Assembly (NCBI RefSeq): GCF_019801465.1 | Contig: NZ_JAHVJA010000007.1 | Location: 176,580-240,579 of the forward strand | Origin: Leisingera daeponensis | GTDB lineage: Bacteria > Pseudomonadota > Alphaproteobacteria > Rhodobacterales > Rhodobacteraceae | Length of the DNA stretch: 64,000 nt | Reading direction: 5' to 3' | Shown: positions 44,542 through 53,482 of the stretch, piece by piece | Layout: every line of letters begins with the position of its first letter | Position numbering within the stretch: position 1 is the stretch's first letter | The notes under the pieces: model-generated | Database searches by the model: none | What the model saw: the letters and a program-made list of their open reading frames with translations, nothing else | Told to the model about the DNA's origin: nothing | Position numbers and translations under genes: made by a program

Positions 44542-46737
44542 ATGAGCGGGCAGGAGTTCTTTCAGGCAGGCGAGCGGGTCGGGGTGCTGACCACGCAACC
44601 CCTTGACCGGCTTCTCGATTACCGCGCGCCGGAGGGCGGCTGCTTCCTCGGCGCCTATGTCGAGGTGCCCTTGGGGCCGCGGAAGGTGCTGGGCGTGGTC
44701 TGGGGGCCTGGCGCCGGGGATTTCGATTCGGCTAAGCTGCGCGCGGTGATCCGGGTTCTGGACGTGGCCCCGATGCGCACCGAGATGCGCCAGTTCCTCG
44801 GGAAGGCTGCCGATTACACCCTGACCCCGATGCCCGCGATGTTGCGGCTGGCGACCCGCGCGCCGGGCCTCAGCGATCCGCCCTCAATGCGCAAGATCCT
44901 GCGCCGGGGCGAGGGCGTGCCGGACCGGATGACCGAGGCCCGCACCCGCGTGCTGGACGTGCTGGAAGAATACGGCGGCCTGGCTTTCACACCCAAAGAA
45001 CTGGCCGATATGGCCGATGTGACGCCGTCGGTCGTGAAGGGGCTGGTGAAACAGGGCGCCCTGCGCGAGGAGGAGGCCCCGCGCGACACCCCCTATCCGC
45101 ATTTGGACCCGGAGCTGCCCTCCAAGCAGCTGACAGAGGATCAGGCCAAGGCTGCCGCGGTGCTGGCGGAAGGCGTCCACAGCAAGCGCTATGGGACAAC
45201 GCTGCTGAAAGGCGTCACCGGCTCCGGCAAGACCGAAGTCTACCTGGAGGCCGTGGCTGCCGCCCTGCGCGCCGGGCGGCAGGCGCTGGTGCTGCTGCCT
45301 GAAATTGCCCTGACCGCCGAATTCCTGACCCGGGTGGAGGCGCGGTTCGGCGCCAAACCGGCCGAGTGGCACTCCGGCGCCACCATGACTGAACGCCGCC
45401 GGGTCTGGAAGATGGTCGGGCAGGGGGCGGCGCAGCTGGTGATCGGCGCCCGCTCGGCGCTGTTCCTGCCGTTCCGCGACCTGGGCCTGATCATCGTTGA
45501 TGAGGAGCACGACACCTCCTACAAGCAGGAGGACGGAGTGCTCTACAACGCCCGCGACATGGCGGTGCTGCGCGCGGCCATGTGTTCGGCGCAGGTGGTT
45601 CTGGCCTCTGCAACGCCCTCGCTGGAAACCTGGGCCAACGCCGAGGCCGGCAAATACAACCGGCTGGATCTCACCTCGCGCTTCGGCGCCTCGGTGCTGC
45701 CGGACATGCGGGCGGTGGATATGCGGTCAGAGGACCTGCTGCCCTCCACCTGGATCTCACCCACGCTGAAACAGGCCATGAAGCTGCGGCTGGAGCGCGG
45801 CGAGCAATCGCTTTTGTTCCTGAACCGCCGCGGCTTTGCGCCAGTCACCATCTGCCGCGCCTGCGGTGCGCAGGTCGCCTGCGACCACTGCGACGCCCGC
45901 ATGGTTGAACACCGTTTCATGAAGCGGCTGATGTGCCACCAGTGCGGCGAGACCAAACCGGTGCCGGAGGCCTGCCCCTCCTGCGAGGTGGAGGGCAAAA
46001 TGGCCCCGGTCGGCCCCGGCATCGAGCGGCTGGCAGAAGAGGCCACCTCGCTGTTTCCGGAGGCGCGGATTGCGGTGCTGAGCTCCGATCTGTTCGGCTC
46101 TGCCCGCGCGCTGAAGAGCCGGATCGAGGAAATCGCCAAGGGCGAGGCCGACATCATCCTCGGCACCCAGCTGGTCGCCAAGGGCCACAACTTCCCGCTG
46201 CTGACGCTGGTGGGCGTAATCGACGCGGACCTCGGCCTGCAGGGATCCGACCTGCGCGCCGCGGAACGCACCTTTCAGCTGATGCGCCAGGTGGCGGGCC
46301 GCGCGGGCCGCGCCGAACGGCCGGGTGAGGCGCTGATGCAGACCTTCCAGCCCGAGCACCCGGTGATCCGCGCTATCCTGTCGGGGGATGAGGAAAGCTT
46401 CTGGAAGGCCGAAGCCGCCGAGCGCCAGGCCGCCGGGGTGCCGCCTTATGGCCGGATGGCCGGGATCATCCTGTCGGGGCCGGATCTGGCGGCGGTGTTC
46501 GACCTTGGCAACGCGATGGCGCGCAACGACGGGCCGCTGCGCCAGATCGGTGCGCAGCTGTTCGGTCCGGCTCCGGCGCCCATCGCCCGCGTCCGCGGCC
46601 GCCACCGGGTGCGGCTTCTGGTCAAGGCGCCAAAAAGCGTGCCGCTGCAGGAGGCCCTTGCCCGATGGACCGCGCCGCTGCACCTGAAGGGCGATTTGCG
46701 CCTCAGCATCGACATCGATCCGCAAAGCTTTTTCTGA
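44542..46737 (+). CDS. priA: Primosomal protein N' (replication restart helicase PriA)
   Basis: 731 aa. The N-terminal DNA-binding domain (RVGVLTTQPLDRLLDYRAP) is followed by Walker A GVTGSGKTEVYLEAV near residue 225, DEEHDTSYKQ (DEEH box), a zinc-binding insertion with paired cysteines (ICRACGAQVACDHCDAR, CHQCGET, CPSC), and helicase motifs V/VI (GTQLVAKGHNFP, VAGRAGRAERPG). PriA reloads replisomes at stalled forks. The frame is open far upstream, overlapping tal in antisense; ATG 44542 starts the conserved protein. Confidence 0.97.
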   Translation: MSGQEFFQAGERVGVLTTQPLDRLLDYRAPEGGCFLGAYVEVPLGPRKVLGVVWGPGAGDFDSAKLRAVIRVLDVAPMRTEMRQFLGKAADYTLTPMPAMLRLATRAPGLSDPPSMRKILRRGEGVPDRMTEARTRVLDVLEEYGGLAFTPKELADMADVTPSVVKGLVKQGALREEEAPRDTPYPHLDPELPSKQLTEDQAKAAAVLAEGVHSKRYGTTLLKGVTGSGKTEVYLEAVAAALRAGRQALVLLPEIALTAEFLTRVEARFGAKPAEWHSGATMTERRRVWKMVGQGAAQLVIGARSALFLPFRDLGLIIVDEEHDTSYKQEDGVLYNARDMAVLRAAMCSAQVVLASATPSLETWANAEAGKYNRLDLTSRFGASVLPDMRAVDMRSEDLLPSTWISPTLKQAMKLRLERGEQSLLFLNRRGFAPVTICRACGAQVACDHCDARMVEHRFMKRLMCHQCGETKPVPEACPSCEVEGKMAPVGPGIERLAEEATSLFPEARIAVLSSDLFGSARALKSRIEEIAKGEADIILGTQLVAKGHNFPLLTLVGVIDADLGLQGSDLRAAERTFQLMRQVAGRAGRAERPGEALMQTFQPEHPVIRAILSGDEESFWKAEAAERQAAGVPPYGRMAGIILSGPDLAAVFDLGNAMARNDGPLRQIGAQLFGPAPAPIARVRGRHRVRLLVKAPKSVPLQEALARWTAPLHLKGDLRLSIDIDPQSFF

Positions 46738-46860
46738 ACCAATAACCAGGACCAGCGATGTTACGGTGCCGCGCGCACCATCTGCGCGCTGGTGCGTAGC
46801 TCACTGTGCAGACAGTCTTTCCCTCTCGCCAGACAGCCCGAACAGGCGTAAACCGGGCCC

Positions 46861-48096
46861 ATGTTCAAACCGATGCCCCTTTCCGAGGCCCAGAGCCTCC
46901 CATTCTGGCGACGCCCGGTGGCGCTGCTGTTCCTGATGGCGCTGGCGATGCCCATCGCCTTCAACACCTGGAGCGCGCTGCTCAACAACTTCGTGATTGA
47001 GGCCGCAAATTTCGACGGGGCCGACATCGGCCTGTTGCACACGGTGCGCGAGATCCCGGGCTTCCTGGCCGTTGGCGTGATCGCCGTCATCCTGTTTGTG
47101 CGCGAGCAGGTGCTGGGGCTGATCTCGCTGGTGCTCTTGGGCGTGGCCACCGCAGTCACCGCCTGGTTCCCGTCTCTTGGCGGGCTGTTGATGGTGACGC
47201 TGCTCAGCTCAATCGGTTTCCACTACTATGAAACGGTGAACCAGTCGCTGCAGCTGCAATGGCTGCCCAAGGACCGTGCGCCGCAGACGCTGGGCTGGCT
47301 GGTGGCGGCGGGATCGGCGGCCACGCTGGTGGTTTACGGGCTGATCGTGCTGACCTGGGAAAGCTTGGGCCTGTCCTACAATACTGTGTTCCTGGCCGCA
47401 GGCGGGCTGACCGCTGTCATCGCGCTGTTTGCGCTGCTGGCCTATCCCCAGTTCGACGCGCCGCACCCGCAGACCAAGAAGCTGATCCTGCGCAAGCGCT
47501 ACTGGCTCTACTATGCGCTGCAGTTCATGGCCGGTGCCCGGCGGCAGATATTCGTGGTCTTTGCCGGCTTCATGATGGTCGAGAAATTCGGCTTCGAAGT
47601 GCATGAGCTGACCGGCCTGTACCTGATCAACCTGGTGATCAACATGACCGTGGCGCCGGTGCTGGGCAAGGCAGTGGCTGCCTTTGGCGAGCGCCGCACG
47701 CTGATTTTCGAGTATGCGGGCCTGGCTATTGTGTTTGCGGCTTATGGCGGCATCTACTGGTTCGGCTGGGGCGTGGCAATCGCAGCGGTGCTTTATATCG
47801 TCGACCATGTGCTGTTTGCCCTGGCGCTGGCGCTCAAGACCTATTTCCAGAAGATTGCCGATCCGGGCGACATTGCCCCCACCGCTGCCGTGGCCTTTAC
47901 CATTAATCATATCGCCGCGGTGTTCCTGCCGGTGCTCCTGGGGCTGCTGTGGGTCTTTGAGCCGGGCCTGGTTTTTGCCTTGGCGGCGGGCATGGCGCTG
48001 GTATCGCTCGCCCTGTCGCTGCTGATCCCGCGCCACCCGGAGCCGGGGAACGAGACCATCTTCAGCAAATACGCCAGCCCGGCGCCGGCTGAGTGA
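46861..48096 (+). CDS. Major facilitator superfamily transporter
   Basis: 411 aa with about 12 hydrophobic spans, the usual MFS size. Loop motifs include FGERRTLIFEYAGLAIV (motif A-like in the second half) and LQLQWLPKDRAPQTLGWLVA. The central loop (YPQFDAPHPQTKKLILRKRYW) separates two six-helix halves. Substrate unknown; the pattern fits drug or metabolite efflux. Start ATG 46861; 123 bp after priA with no clear terminator. Confidence 0.85.
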   Translation: MFKPMPLSEAQSLPFWRRPVALLFLMALAMPIAFNTWSALLNNFVIEAANFDGADIGLLHTVREIPGFLAVGVIAVILFVREQVLGLISLVLLGVATAVTAWFPSLGGLLMVTLLSSIGFHYYETVNQSLQLQWLPKDRAPQTLGWLVAAGSAATLVVYGLIVLTWESLGLSYNTVFLAAGGLTAVIALFALLAYPQFDAPHPQTKKLILRKRYWLYYALQFMAGARRQIFVVFAGFMMVEKFGFEVHELTGLYLINLVINMTVAPVLGKAVAAFGERRTLIFEYAGLAIVFAAYGGIYWFGWGVAIAAVLYIVDHVLFALALALKTYFQKIADPGDIAPTAAVAFTINHIAAVFLPVLLGLLWVFEPGLVFALAAGMALVSLALSLLIPRHPEPGNETIFSKYASPAPAE

Positions 48097-48098
48097 GC

Positions 48099-48120
48099 CT
48101 CCGCCCCGGCAGGGGCGGAG
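48099..48120. terminator. Short GC-rich hairpin after the MFS gene
   Basis: CTCCGCCCC (48099-48107) and GGGGCGGAG (48112-48120) form a 9-bp stem with a 4-nt loop, starting 3 nt after the stop. There is no T-run, so termination is uncertain. Confidence 0.45.
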
Positions 48121-48229
48121 CTCCGCGCAGGCGGTGAATGCGGGCGCTGCCTGGCGCGAGGCCGGGCGGAAGCTTGACGCGGGACCCGCAGCAGCCTAGG
48201 CGCTTGGCAACAGTTTCAGGAGCGACGCC

Positions 48230-49102
48230 ATGCCCACATTCACCGCCCTCACCACGCTCACCGCAAAAGCCCAGGCCGAAGCGCTGGGCGAAGCCATGGA
48301 GCGGCTGAATCCGGAACCCACTGGCATTGGCGTCTTCGAGATGGAAGACGGCTCCGGCCTGTGGGAGGTCGGCGGTTATTTCACCGAAGCGCCCGATCAG
48401 GCCGGGCTGGCGCTGCTGGCGGCGTTGCACGGGGCCAAGCCCTTCGTCGTTTCCGAAGTGCCGGAAACCGACTGGGTCGCCCATGTGCGCCGCGAACTGG
48501 CGCCGGTCGAGGCTGGCCGTTTCTTCGTCTACGGCTCGCACGATGCGGACAAGCTGCCGGCAGGCAAAATCCCGCTGCTGATCGAGGCGGCGATGGCGTT
48601 CGGCACCGGCCACCACGGCACCACGCTGGGCTGCCTCAAGGCGCTTGATCATCTGCTTGACCAGGGTTTCGAAGGCAAAAAAGTCGCCGACATCGGCTGC
48701 GGCACCGCGGTGCTGGCAATGGCTGCGGCACGTGTCTGGGAGGGTGCGATCCTGGCCAGCGACATCGACGAAGTGGCGGTCGAGGTGGCCGAAGCCAACC
48801 TCAAGGCCAACGGCATGGAAGGTCAGGTTGCCTGCCTGGAAGCGGCAGGTTTTGACCACCCGGAGTTGCAGGCGCAGGCGCCTTATGACCTGATCTTTGC
48901 CAATATCCTGAAGGGGCCTCTGGTCGCTCTGGCACCGGACCTGACGGCGAATCTGCGCCCCGGCGGCTATGCGATTCTCTCCGGAATCCTGAACGAGCAG
49001 GCCGATGACGTGGTCAGCGTTTATGCTCAGAATGGGGCCAATCTTGCGCGCCGGGACGAAATTGGTGAATGGACAACGCTGCTTCTCCGCAAGGCGGGCT
49101 GA
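48230..49102 (+). CDS. prmA: Ribosomal protein L11 methyltransferase
   Basis: 290 aa. An N-terminal substrate-recognition region (about 1-100) is followed by the class I SAM fold: AMAFGTGHHGTTLGCL (signature before motif I), VADIGCGTAVLAMAAARVW (motif I, G-x-G-x-G-like), ASDIDEVAVEVAEANLKANGM, and YDLIFANILKGPL (NILxxPL active-site motif). It trimethylates L11. Start ATG 48230, following GGAGCGACGCC. Confidence 0.95.
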   Translation: MPTFTALTTLTAKAQAEALGEAMERLNPEPTGIGVFEMEDGSGLWEVGGYFTEAPDQAGLALLAALHGAKPFVVSEVPETDWVAHVRRELAPVEAGRFFVYGSHDADKLPAGKIPLLIEAAMAFGTGHHGTTLGCLKALDHLLDQGFEGKKVADIGCGTAVLAMAAARVWEGAILASDIDEVAVEVAEANLKANGMEGQVACLEAAGFDHPELQAQAPYDLIFANILKGPLVALAPDLTANLRPGGYAILSGILNEQADDVVSVYAQNGANLARRDEIGEWTTLLLRKAG

Positions 49103-49205
49103 TTGAATCAAGTTTGCGGCAAATTTGAGGGGCTTGCCGCATTTTCGCCTCATTTTCAGCCAATGATGGGCCATCCGCTGGTGGGGGCCAGTTCGGAGAC
49201 TAGTG

Positions 49206-49550
49206 ATGGGCGAACATCGTGATACGTTCCAATCGCGTTTGAAGCAAATCAACCGCAAGCATAGTGCCATGTCCGAAGGCTATTCCGCGAAAATGCGGCC
49301 GGACGGGCTTCTGGTGATTCAGCCGCGCCGGGTGCAGTCCCGGATTTCGGCCCGAACCGTGGTGTTCTTCGCCGGGGCTTTCCTGCTGTTCAAGGGCTTC
49401 CTGATGGCGGCGCTTGGCTTTGACAGTTACGACGAGCGGGTCAGGACGCTGGCAGAAGGCAGTGTCCTTGAGCGTGCCGGTGCCTTCATCATGCAGGCTG
49501 ATCCCGCTTCCGTATTCATCGCTCAGAAGATCGGACCGGTGCTGCGCTGA
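49206..49550 (+). CDS. Small single-pass membrane protein, unknown function
   Basis: 114 aa. A basic N-terminus (FQSRLKQINRKHSAMSEGYSAKMRPDG, partial) leads to RRVQSRISARTV and one membrane span about 50-70 (VVFFAGAFLLFKGFLMAALGF), then a short periplasmic or cytoplasmic tail (LAEGSVLERAGAFIMQADPASVFIAQKIG, partial). No catalytic motif. Either GTG 49203 or ATG 49206 could start it; GGAG is 8 nt before the ATG. Located between prmA and the DUF1127 gene. Confidence 0.7.
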   Translation: MGEHRDTFQSRLKQINRKHSAMSEGYSAKMRPDGLLVIQPRRVQSRISARTVVFFAGAFLLFKGFLMAALGFDSYDERVRTLAEGSVLERAGAFIMQADPASVFIAQKIGPVLR

Positions 49551-49583
49551 CTGCGCAGCGCCGTCCTGAAAGAAACGAAAAGG

Positions 49584-49604
49584 CCGCTGCCGGGGGGGCA
49601 GCGG
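49584..49604. terminator. Hairpin downstream of the small membrane protein
   Basis: CCGCTGCC (49584-49591) pairs with GGCAGCGG (49597-49604) around five G. The flanking A-rich text lies 5' of the stem on the plus strand, so it reads best as a minus-strand terminator, although it sits just after the plus-strand gene and may serve both. Confidence 0.55.
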
Positions 49605-49641
49605 ACTTATATGCATCTGTGGCAGGCACTGCCTGGCGGGC

Positions 49642-49678
49642 AAAAAAAACGCCGCGGCCTTTTCAGGTCCGCGGCGTT
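49642..49678 (-). terminator. Intrinsic terminator of the DUF1127 gene
   Basis: AACGCCGCGG (49648-49657) pairs exactly with CCGCGGCGTT (49669-49678). The eight A upstream on the plus strand (49642-49649) become the T-run after the hairpin on the minus strand, 47 nt past the stop. Confidence 0.85.
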
Positions 49679-49724
49679 TCCCTATTCGCCCCGAGGGAGG
49701 AGGCAGGGCGGAAAAGAGATTGTC

Positions 49725-49943
49725 TCAGAAGACGGATTTGCCGGCTGCGACACTGTCGATGTCGCCGCGGCACATGCCGATATCGGCCAGCTCGCGGTCG
49801 GACAGGCCATTCAGCGCGTTGCGGGTCGCGCGGGCGTCGTTCCATGCAGCGAAAGCGCCGGCAGCAGTGGCGAGCAGAGCGCCGAGACGGCCAACCAGGC
49901 CGGTGGAACCATAGGTGGTGCGGGTGGTATCAAATGCGGCCAT
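49725..49943 (-). CDS. DUF1127 (YjiS-like) small protein
   Basis: 72 aa. The C-terminal half carries the DUF1127 pattern WNDARATRNALNGLSDRELADIGMCRGDID (partial: LSDRELADIG), preceded by a short hydrophobic Ala-rich helix. Family members are small, often abundantly expressed, and in several alphaproteobacteria are tied to RNA turnover or phosphate/carbon responses; the role here is unknown. Strong terminator downstream. Confidence 0.88.
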   Translation of the reverse strand: MAAFDTTRTTYGSTGLVGRLGALLATAAGAFAAWNDARATRNALNGLSDRELADIGMCRGDIDSVAAGKSVF

Positions 49944-50281
49944 ATCCGTGTCCTCTGATTAGCTGTTAGCATCCGTCGCGTCATTGCGATGGCCGGCATC
50001 TAGTGGCGAAAAAAACGCGCGGCAAGGCATGAAAATGCATGTGTCGTATGCGTTCTGTGCATAGCTGTTGCGCCTGTAAATAAAGGGTTTGCGGCCGCGC
50101 ATCGATCCGGGGCCAAAATGTCGCTGCTGCTGTTGTGAAGGGTCGTTTCCAGGCCGCATGTGCGCCAAGCTCCGCAGCCGGCGGCTGGGAAAGCAATTGG
50201 ACATGTTCGCCTTTTGTGCTAGTGCTGGGGCAAAATAAATTCCGGCGGTCGGGCCGGCACACGGGCAAGGGCAGGCACAGC
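49944..50281. other. 338-bp intergenic region with divergent promoters (DUF1127 gene / ruvC)
   Basis: No gene is supported; short frames lack sites and conserved text. The DUF1127 promoter must lie near 49960-50030, and the ruvC promoter in the right half, where AT-rich text (50205-50240) precedes the gene. I see no dyad or LexA-type box that I would defend. Confidence 0.45.
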
Positions 50282-50779
50282 ATGCGGATTTTGGGAATTG
50301 ATCCGGGGTTGCGGAACCTTGGATGGGGCGTGATCGAATCGCGCGGCACCCGGCTGAGCCATGTCGCCAATGGCGTCTGCACCTCGGACGGTGACGATCT
50401 GGGCGAGCGGCTGCTATCGCTGCACAATCAGGTTTCCGAAATTATCGAAGCCTATGCCCCGGATCAGGCTGCAATCGAACAGACCTTCGTGAACAAGGAC
50501 GGCGCCGGCACGCTGAAGCTGGGCCAGGCCCGCGGGGTGGCACTGCTGACGCTGGCCAAGGCAGGCCTGCCGGTAGGGGAATACGCGCCCAATAGGGTCA
50601 AGAAGACGGTGGTGGGCGTGGGTCATGCCGAAAAGGAACAGATCATCCACATGGTCAAGCTGCAGCTTCCGGGCTGCCTGCCCAAGAACGCCGATGCCGC
50701 GGATGCACTGGCGATTGCGATCTGCCACGCCTATTACGGGGGCACGCAGCAGCGGCAGCTGAAGGAGAAGCGCGCATGA
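50282..50779 (+). CDS. ruvC: Crossover junction endodeoxyribonuclease RuvC
   Basis: 165 aa, normal size. [18 protein letters not shown] gives the first catalytic Asp; [22 protein letters not shown] carries the Glu; the closing Asp pair is in [21 protein letters not shown] metal-dependent nuclease that cuts Holliday junctions. ATG 50282 begins the conserved domain; the 49-codon upstream extension is rejected. ruvA follows 13 nt later. Confidence 0.97.
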   Translation: MRILGIDPGLRNLGWGVIESRGTRLSHVANGVCTSDGDDLGERLLSLHNQVSEIIEAYAPDQAAIEQTFVNKDGAGTLKLGQARGVALLTLAKAGLPVGEYAPNRVKKTVVGVGHAEKEQIIHMVKLQLPGCLPKNADAADALAIAICHAYYGGTQQRQLKEKRA

Positions 50780-50792
50780 TGGGCCAGCTGGC

Positions 50793-51482
50793 ATGATTGG
50801 GAAACTGACGGGGCGTCTCGACTACCGGGCGCAGGACCACGTGCTGATCGACGTGCGCGGGGTCGGGTACATCGTCTATTGCTCCGACCGTACCATGGCG
50901 GCGCTGCCCGGCGCGGGGGAGGCCGTCGCGCTGTATACCGACATGGTGGTGCGCGAGGATCTGATGCAGCTCTATGGCTTCACCTCGCTGGTGGAGAAGG
51001 AATGGCACCGGCTGCTGACATCCGTGCAGGGGGTCGGCGCCAAGGTCTCGCTGGCCATTCTCGGCGCGCTGGGTCCGGACGGGGTGAGCCGGGCGATTGC
51101 CCTGGGCGACTGGGCGTCGGTCAAGGCCGCCAAGGGCGTCGGCCCCAAGACCGCGCAGCGCATCGTGCTCGATCTCAAGGACAAAGCGCCGGGTGTGATG
51201 GCGATGGGCGGCGCTGTGATGGATGCAATGGACGGACCGGGGCTGGAGGTGGTTGACGACGCCGATCCCGCACCTGCTGCCAAACCGGCGGGCAAGGCGC
51301 CGCCGAAGAAGCCGAGCGGCGCAGCCGCTGCCTCGGCCGGCGCACTGTCGGCTTTGGGCAACCTCGGTTATGGTCCGTCGGATGCCGCTGCGGCAGTGGC
51401 GGAGGCTGCAGCAACATACCCGGATGCCGATGAGCCGGAACTGATCCGTGCCGCGCTGCGCCTGCTGGCGCCGAAGGGGTGA
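50793..51482 (+). CDS. ruvA: Holliday junction branch migration protein RuvA
   Basis: 229 aa. Domain I is the OB-fold ([29 protein letters not shown], partial). Domain II has tandem helix-hairpin-helix motifs ([13 protein letters not shown] and [17 protein letters not shown]). An Ala/Pro-rich linker leads to the RuvB-contacting domain III ([20 protein letters not shown]). It tetramerises on the junction. Between ruvC and ruvB, the usual order. Confidence 0.97.
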   Translation: MIGKLTGRLDYRAQDHVLIDVRGVGYIVYCSDRTMAALPGAGEAVALYTDMVVREDLMQLYGFTSLVEKEWHRLLTSVQGVGAKVSLAILGALGPDGVSRAIALGDWASVKAAKGVGPKTAQRIVLDLKDKAPGVMAMGGAVMDAMDGPGLEVVDDADPAPAAKPAGKAPPKKPSGAAAASAGALSALGNLGYGPSDAAAAVAEAAATYPDADEPELIRAALRLLAPKG

Positions 51483-51550
51483 TGAGGTGAGGCTTGACGT
51501 TCAATGCTCCGCCCGGCAGGCAAACACTCAAGGCAGGAAGAGGAATTCCC

Positions 51551-52570
51551 TTGATTGACGCCGACCCCGCCCTGCGCCCCGAGCCGCTGCCAGAGGACAA
51601 CGACCGCGCCCTGCGCCCGCAAGGCCTTGGCGAATTCATCGGCCAGGCTGAGGCCCGCGCCAACCTGCGCGTCTTCATCGAATCAGCCCGCCGCCGCGGC
51701 GAGGCGATGGATCACACACTGTTCCACGGCCCTCCTGGCCTCGGAAAGACCACGCTGGCGCAGATCGTCGCCCGCGAGCTGGGGGTGAACTTCCGCATGA
51801 CCTCCGGTCCGGTGCTGGCCAAGGCGGGCGACCTCGCGGCGATCCTCACCAACCTCGAATCCCGTGACGTGCTGTTCATCGACGAGATCCACCGGCTGAA
51901 CCCGGCAGTGGAGGAGGTGCTCTACCCGGCGATGGAGGATTTCGAGCTGGACCTGGTGATCGGCGAAGGCCCCGCTGCGCGCACCGTGCGGATCGAGCTG
52001 CAGCCCTTCACGCTGGTCGGCGCAACCACCCGCATGGGTCTCTTGACCACGCCGCTGCGCGACCGCTTCGGCATTCCGACCCGGCTGCAGTTCTACACCA
52101 TCGACGAGCTGTTCGAGATCGTCAGCCGTAACGCCCGCAAGCTGGGCGCCCCGGCTGATGACGCCGGCGCCCGCGAAATCGCGCGGCGCGCGCGCGGCAC
52201 CCCAAGGATCGCCGGACGCCTGCTGCGCCGCGTGGTGGACTTTGCCGTGGTCGAGGGCGACGGAACTATCACCCGCGAACTGGCTGACGGCGCGCTCACC
52301 CGGCTTGGGGTGGACCAGCTGGGGCTGGACGGCGCAGACCGCCGCTATCTCAAGCTGATTGCCGAGAACTACGGCGGCGGGCCGGTGGGGATCGAGACGA
52401 TTTCAGCCGCCCTCAGCGAAAGCCGCGACGCGCTGGAGGAGGTGATTGAGCCATATCTTTTGCAGCAGGGTCTGATCCAGCGCACGCCGCGCGGCCGGAT
52501 GCTGGCGCAGAAAGCCTGGACGCACCTGGGGATGGCGCCGCCGCGCAGCCAGAACGACTTGTTCGGGTGA
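51551..52570 (+). CDS. ruvB: Holliday junction branch migration ATPase RuvB
   Basis: 339 aa. AAA+ core: Walker [17 protein letters not shown], Walker [11 protein letters not shown], sensor 1 [18 protein letters not shown], arginine-finger region, then the winged helix ([34 protein letters not shown]). It pumps DNA through the RuvA tetramer. TTG 51551 with GAAGAGGAA upstream matches the usual N-terminus ([14 protein letters not shown]); an in-frame TTG at 51494 would add 19 residues unlike homologues. Confidence 0.95.
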   Translation: MIDADPALRPEPLPEDNDRALRPQGLGEFIGQAEARANLRVFIESARRRGEAMDHTLFHGPPGLGKTTLAQIVARELGVNFRMTSGPVLAKAGDLAAILTNLESRDVLFIDEIHRLNPAVEEVLYPAMEDFELDLVIGEGPAARTVRIELQPFTLVGATTRMGLLTTPLRDRFGIPTRLQFYTIDELFEIVSRNARKLGAPADDAGAREIARRARGTPRIAGRLLRRVVDFAVVEGDGTITRELADGALTRLGVDQLGLDGADRRYLKLIAENYGGGPVGIETISAALSESRDALEEVIEPYLLQQGLIQRTPRGRMLAQKAWTHLGMAPPRSQNDLFG

Positions 52571-52816
52571 AGGTAACTCTCACCCCTATAAGTTGTGTCA
52601 GAACCTCTGCCCAAATGTTTCGCGCGCGAAACATTTGGGCAGAGGTTCTGACCTATTGAGTGGCTGCTGATCGGGCCGCGCGCCGCGCCAGCGGCGCTTG
52701 GCCCAAGGCTGGCTCCGGCGGCCTGGCGCAGCCAGGAGGCGGGACGGGCGCGGGAGCCCCCCCTTGCCGCCGCGCGGTGCAGGCGGCATAGACACGGCAG
52801 GACCAAGGAGACGCCA
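52571..52816. other. 246-bp intergenic region: 56-bp palindrome followed by GC-rich hairpin-rich sequence
   Basis: After ruvB comes the perfect palindrome (separate entry), then about 150 bp of very GC-rich sequence with nested short inverted repeats (for example GCGCCAGCGGCGC, CCTGGCGCAGCCAGG). It looks like a dispersed repeat rather than a gene. The AAGGAG at 52803-52808 serves the next gene. Confidence 0.5.
52597..52652. repeat. Perfect 56-bp palindrome
   Basis: The arm GTCAGAACCTCTGCCCAAAT... (28 bases, 52597-52624) is the exact reverse complement of 52625-52652, with no spacer; the centre is CGCG|CGCG. It starts 26 nt after the ruvB stop. There is no T-run, so it is not a normal intrinsic terminator. 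Confidence 0.97.
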
Positions 52817-53482
52817 ATGACCGCCCAGCTGCCAGACCTGACGCCGGAGCAGATCGAAAGCCTGTTCACCCGCAATGACGGCTCTTACGCCTTTGCCCGC
52901 TGGGGGCGGCCGGTGGCGCCGATCGTGTTCGGGGTGCAGGACGAGACTCTGAAAACCATCAAGGGCGCGCTGGAGGCGGTGATGACGCTGGCAGGCCACC
53001 AGATGGCCGAGACCGACCCGGAGCTGGGGTCGAACCTGATGTTCTTCTTCTTCCGCGGCTGGGACGAACTGCTGGAGGTGCCGGACCTGGACCGGCTGAT
53101 CCCCGGGCTGGCACCGCTTGTGGCGCGGCTGAAGGAAGCGGATGCCAGCCAGTACCGTGCCTTCCGCTTTGACGATCAGGGCGGCATCAAGGCGGCCTTT
53201 GTGTTCCTGCGGATGAAAGGCGCGATGGCACAGATGCCGGCCGAAACGCTGGCGCTCACCCAGGCGGTGCAGGTGGCGCTGATGTGGGGCGACGCTGCCT
53301 TTGCAGAGGCCTCGCCGCTGGCGGTGCTGCCGGAGACCGGCGCCACCATCCTGCGCCCGGAAATCGCCGGGGTGATTGCTGCGGCCTATGACCGGATGAT
53401 GCCGGTGGCGGCCGGGGACAAATCCCACGCCCTGCGCCTGTTCGCGCGGCTGCAGGCGCCGGCGGAACCGCCGCAGAGCTGA
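52817..53482 (+). CDS. Conserved-looking hypothetical protein
   Basis: 221 aa, soluble, no signal peptide. Distinct segments include FARWGRPVAPIVFGVQDETLKTIKGA, the aromatic-rich NLMFFFFRGWDELLEVPDLDRLIPGL (partial), and GAMAQMPAETLALTQAVQVALMW. Codon use and the AAGGAG site support expression. No family or catalytic motif recognised. Its stop overlaps the thpR start by one base (TGATG), suggesting coupling. Confidence 0.8.
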   Translation: MTAQLPDLTPEQIESLFTRNDGSYAFARWGRPVAPIVFGVQDETLKTIKGALEAVMTLAGHQMAETDPELGSNLMFFFFRGWDELLEVPDLDRLIPGLAPLVARLKEADASQYRAFRFDDQGGIKAAFVFLRMKGAMAQMPAETLALTQAVQVALMWGDAAFAEASPLAVLPETGATILRPEIAGVIAAAYDRMMPVAAGDKSHALRLFARLQAPAEPPQS

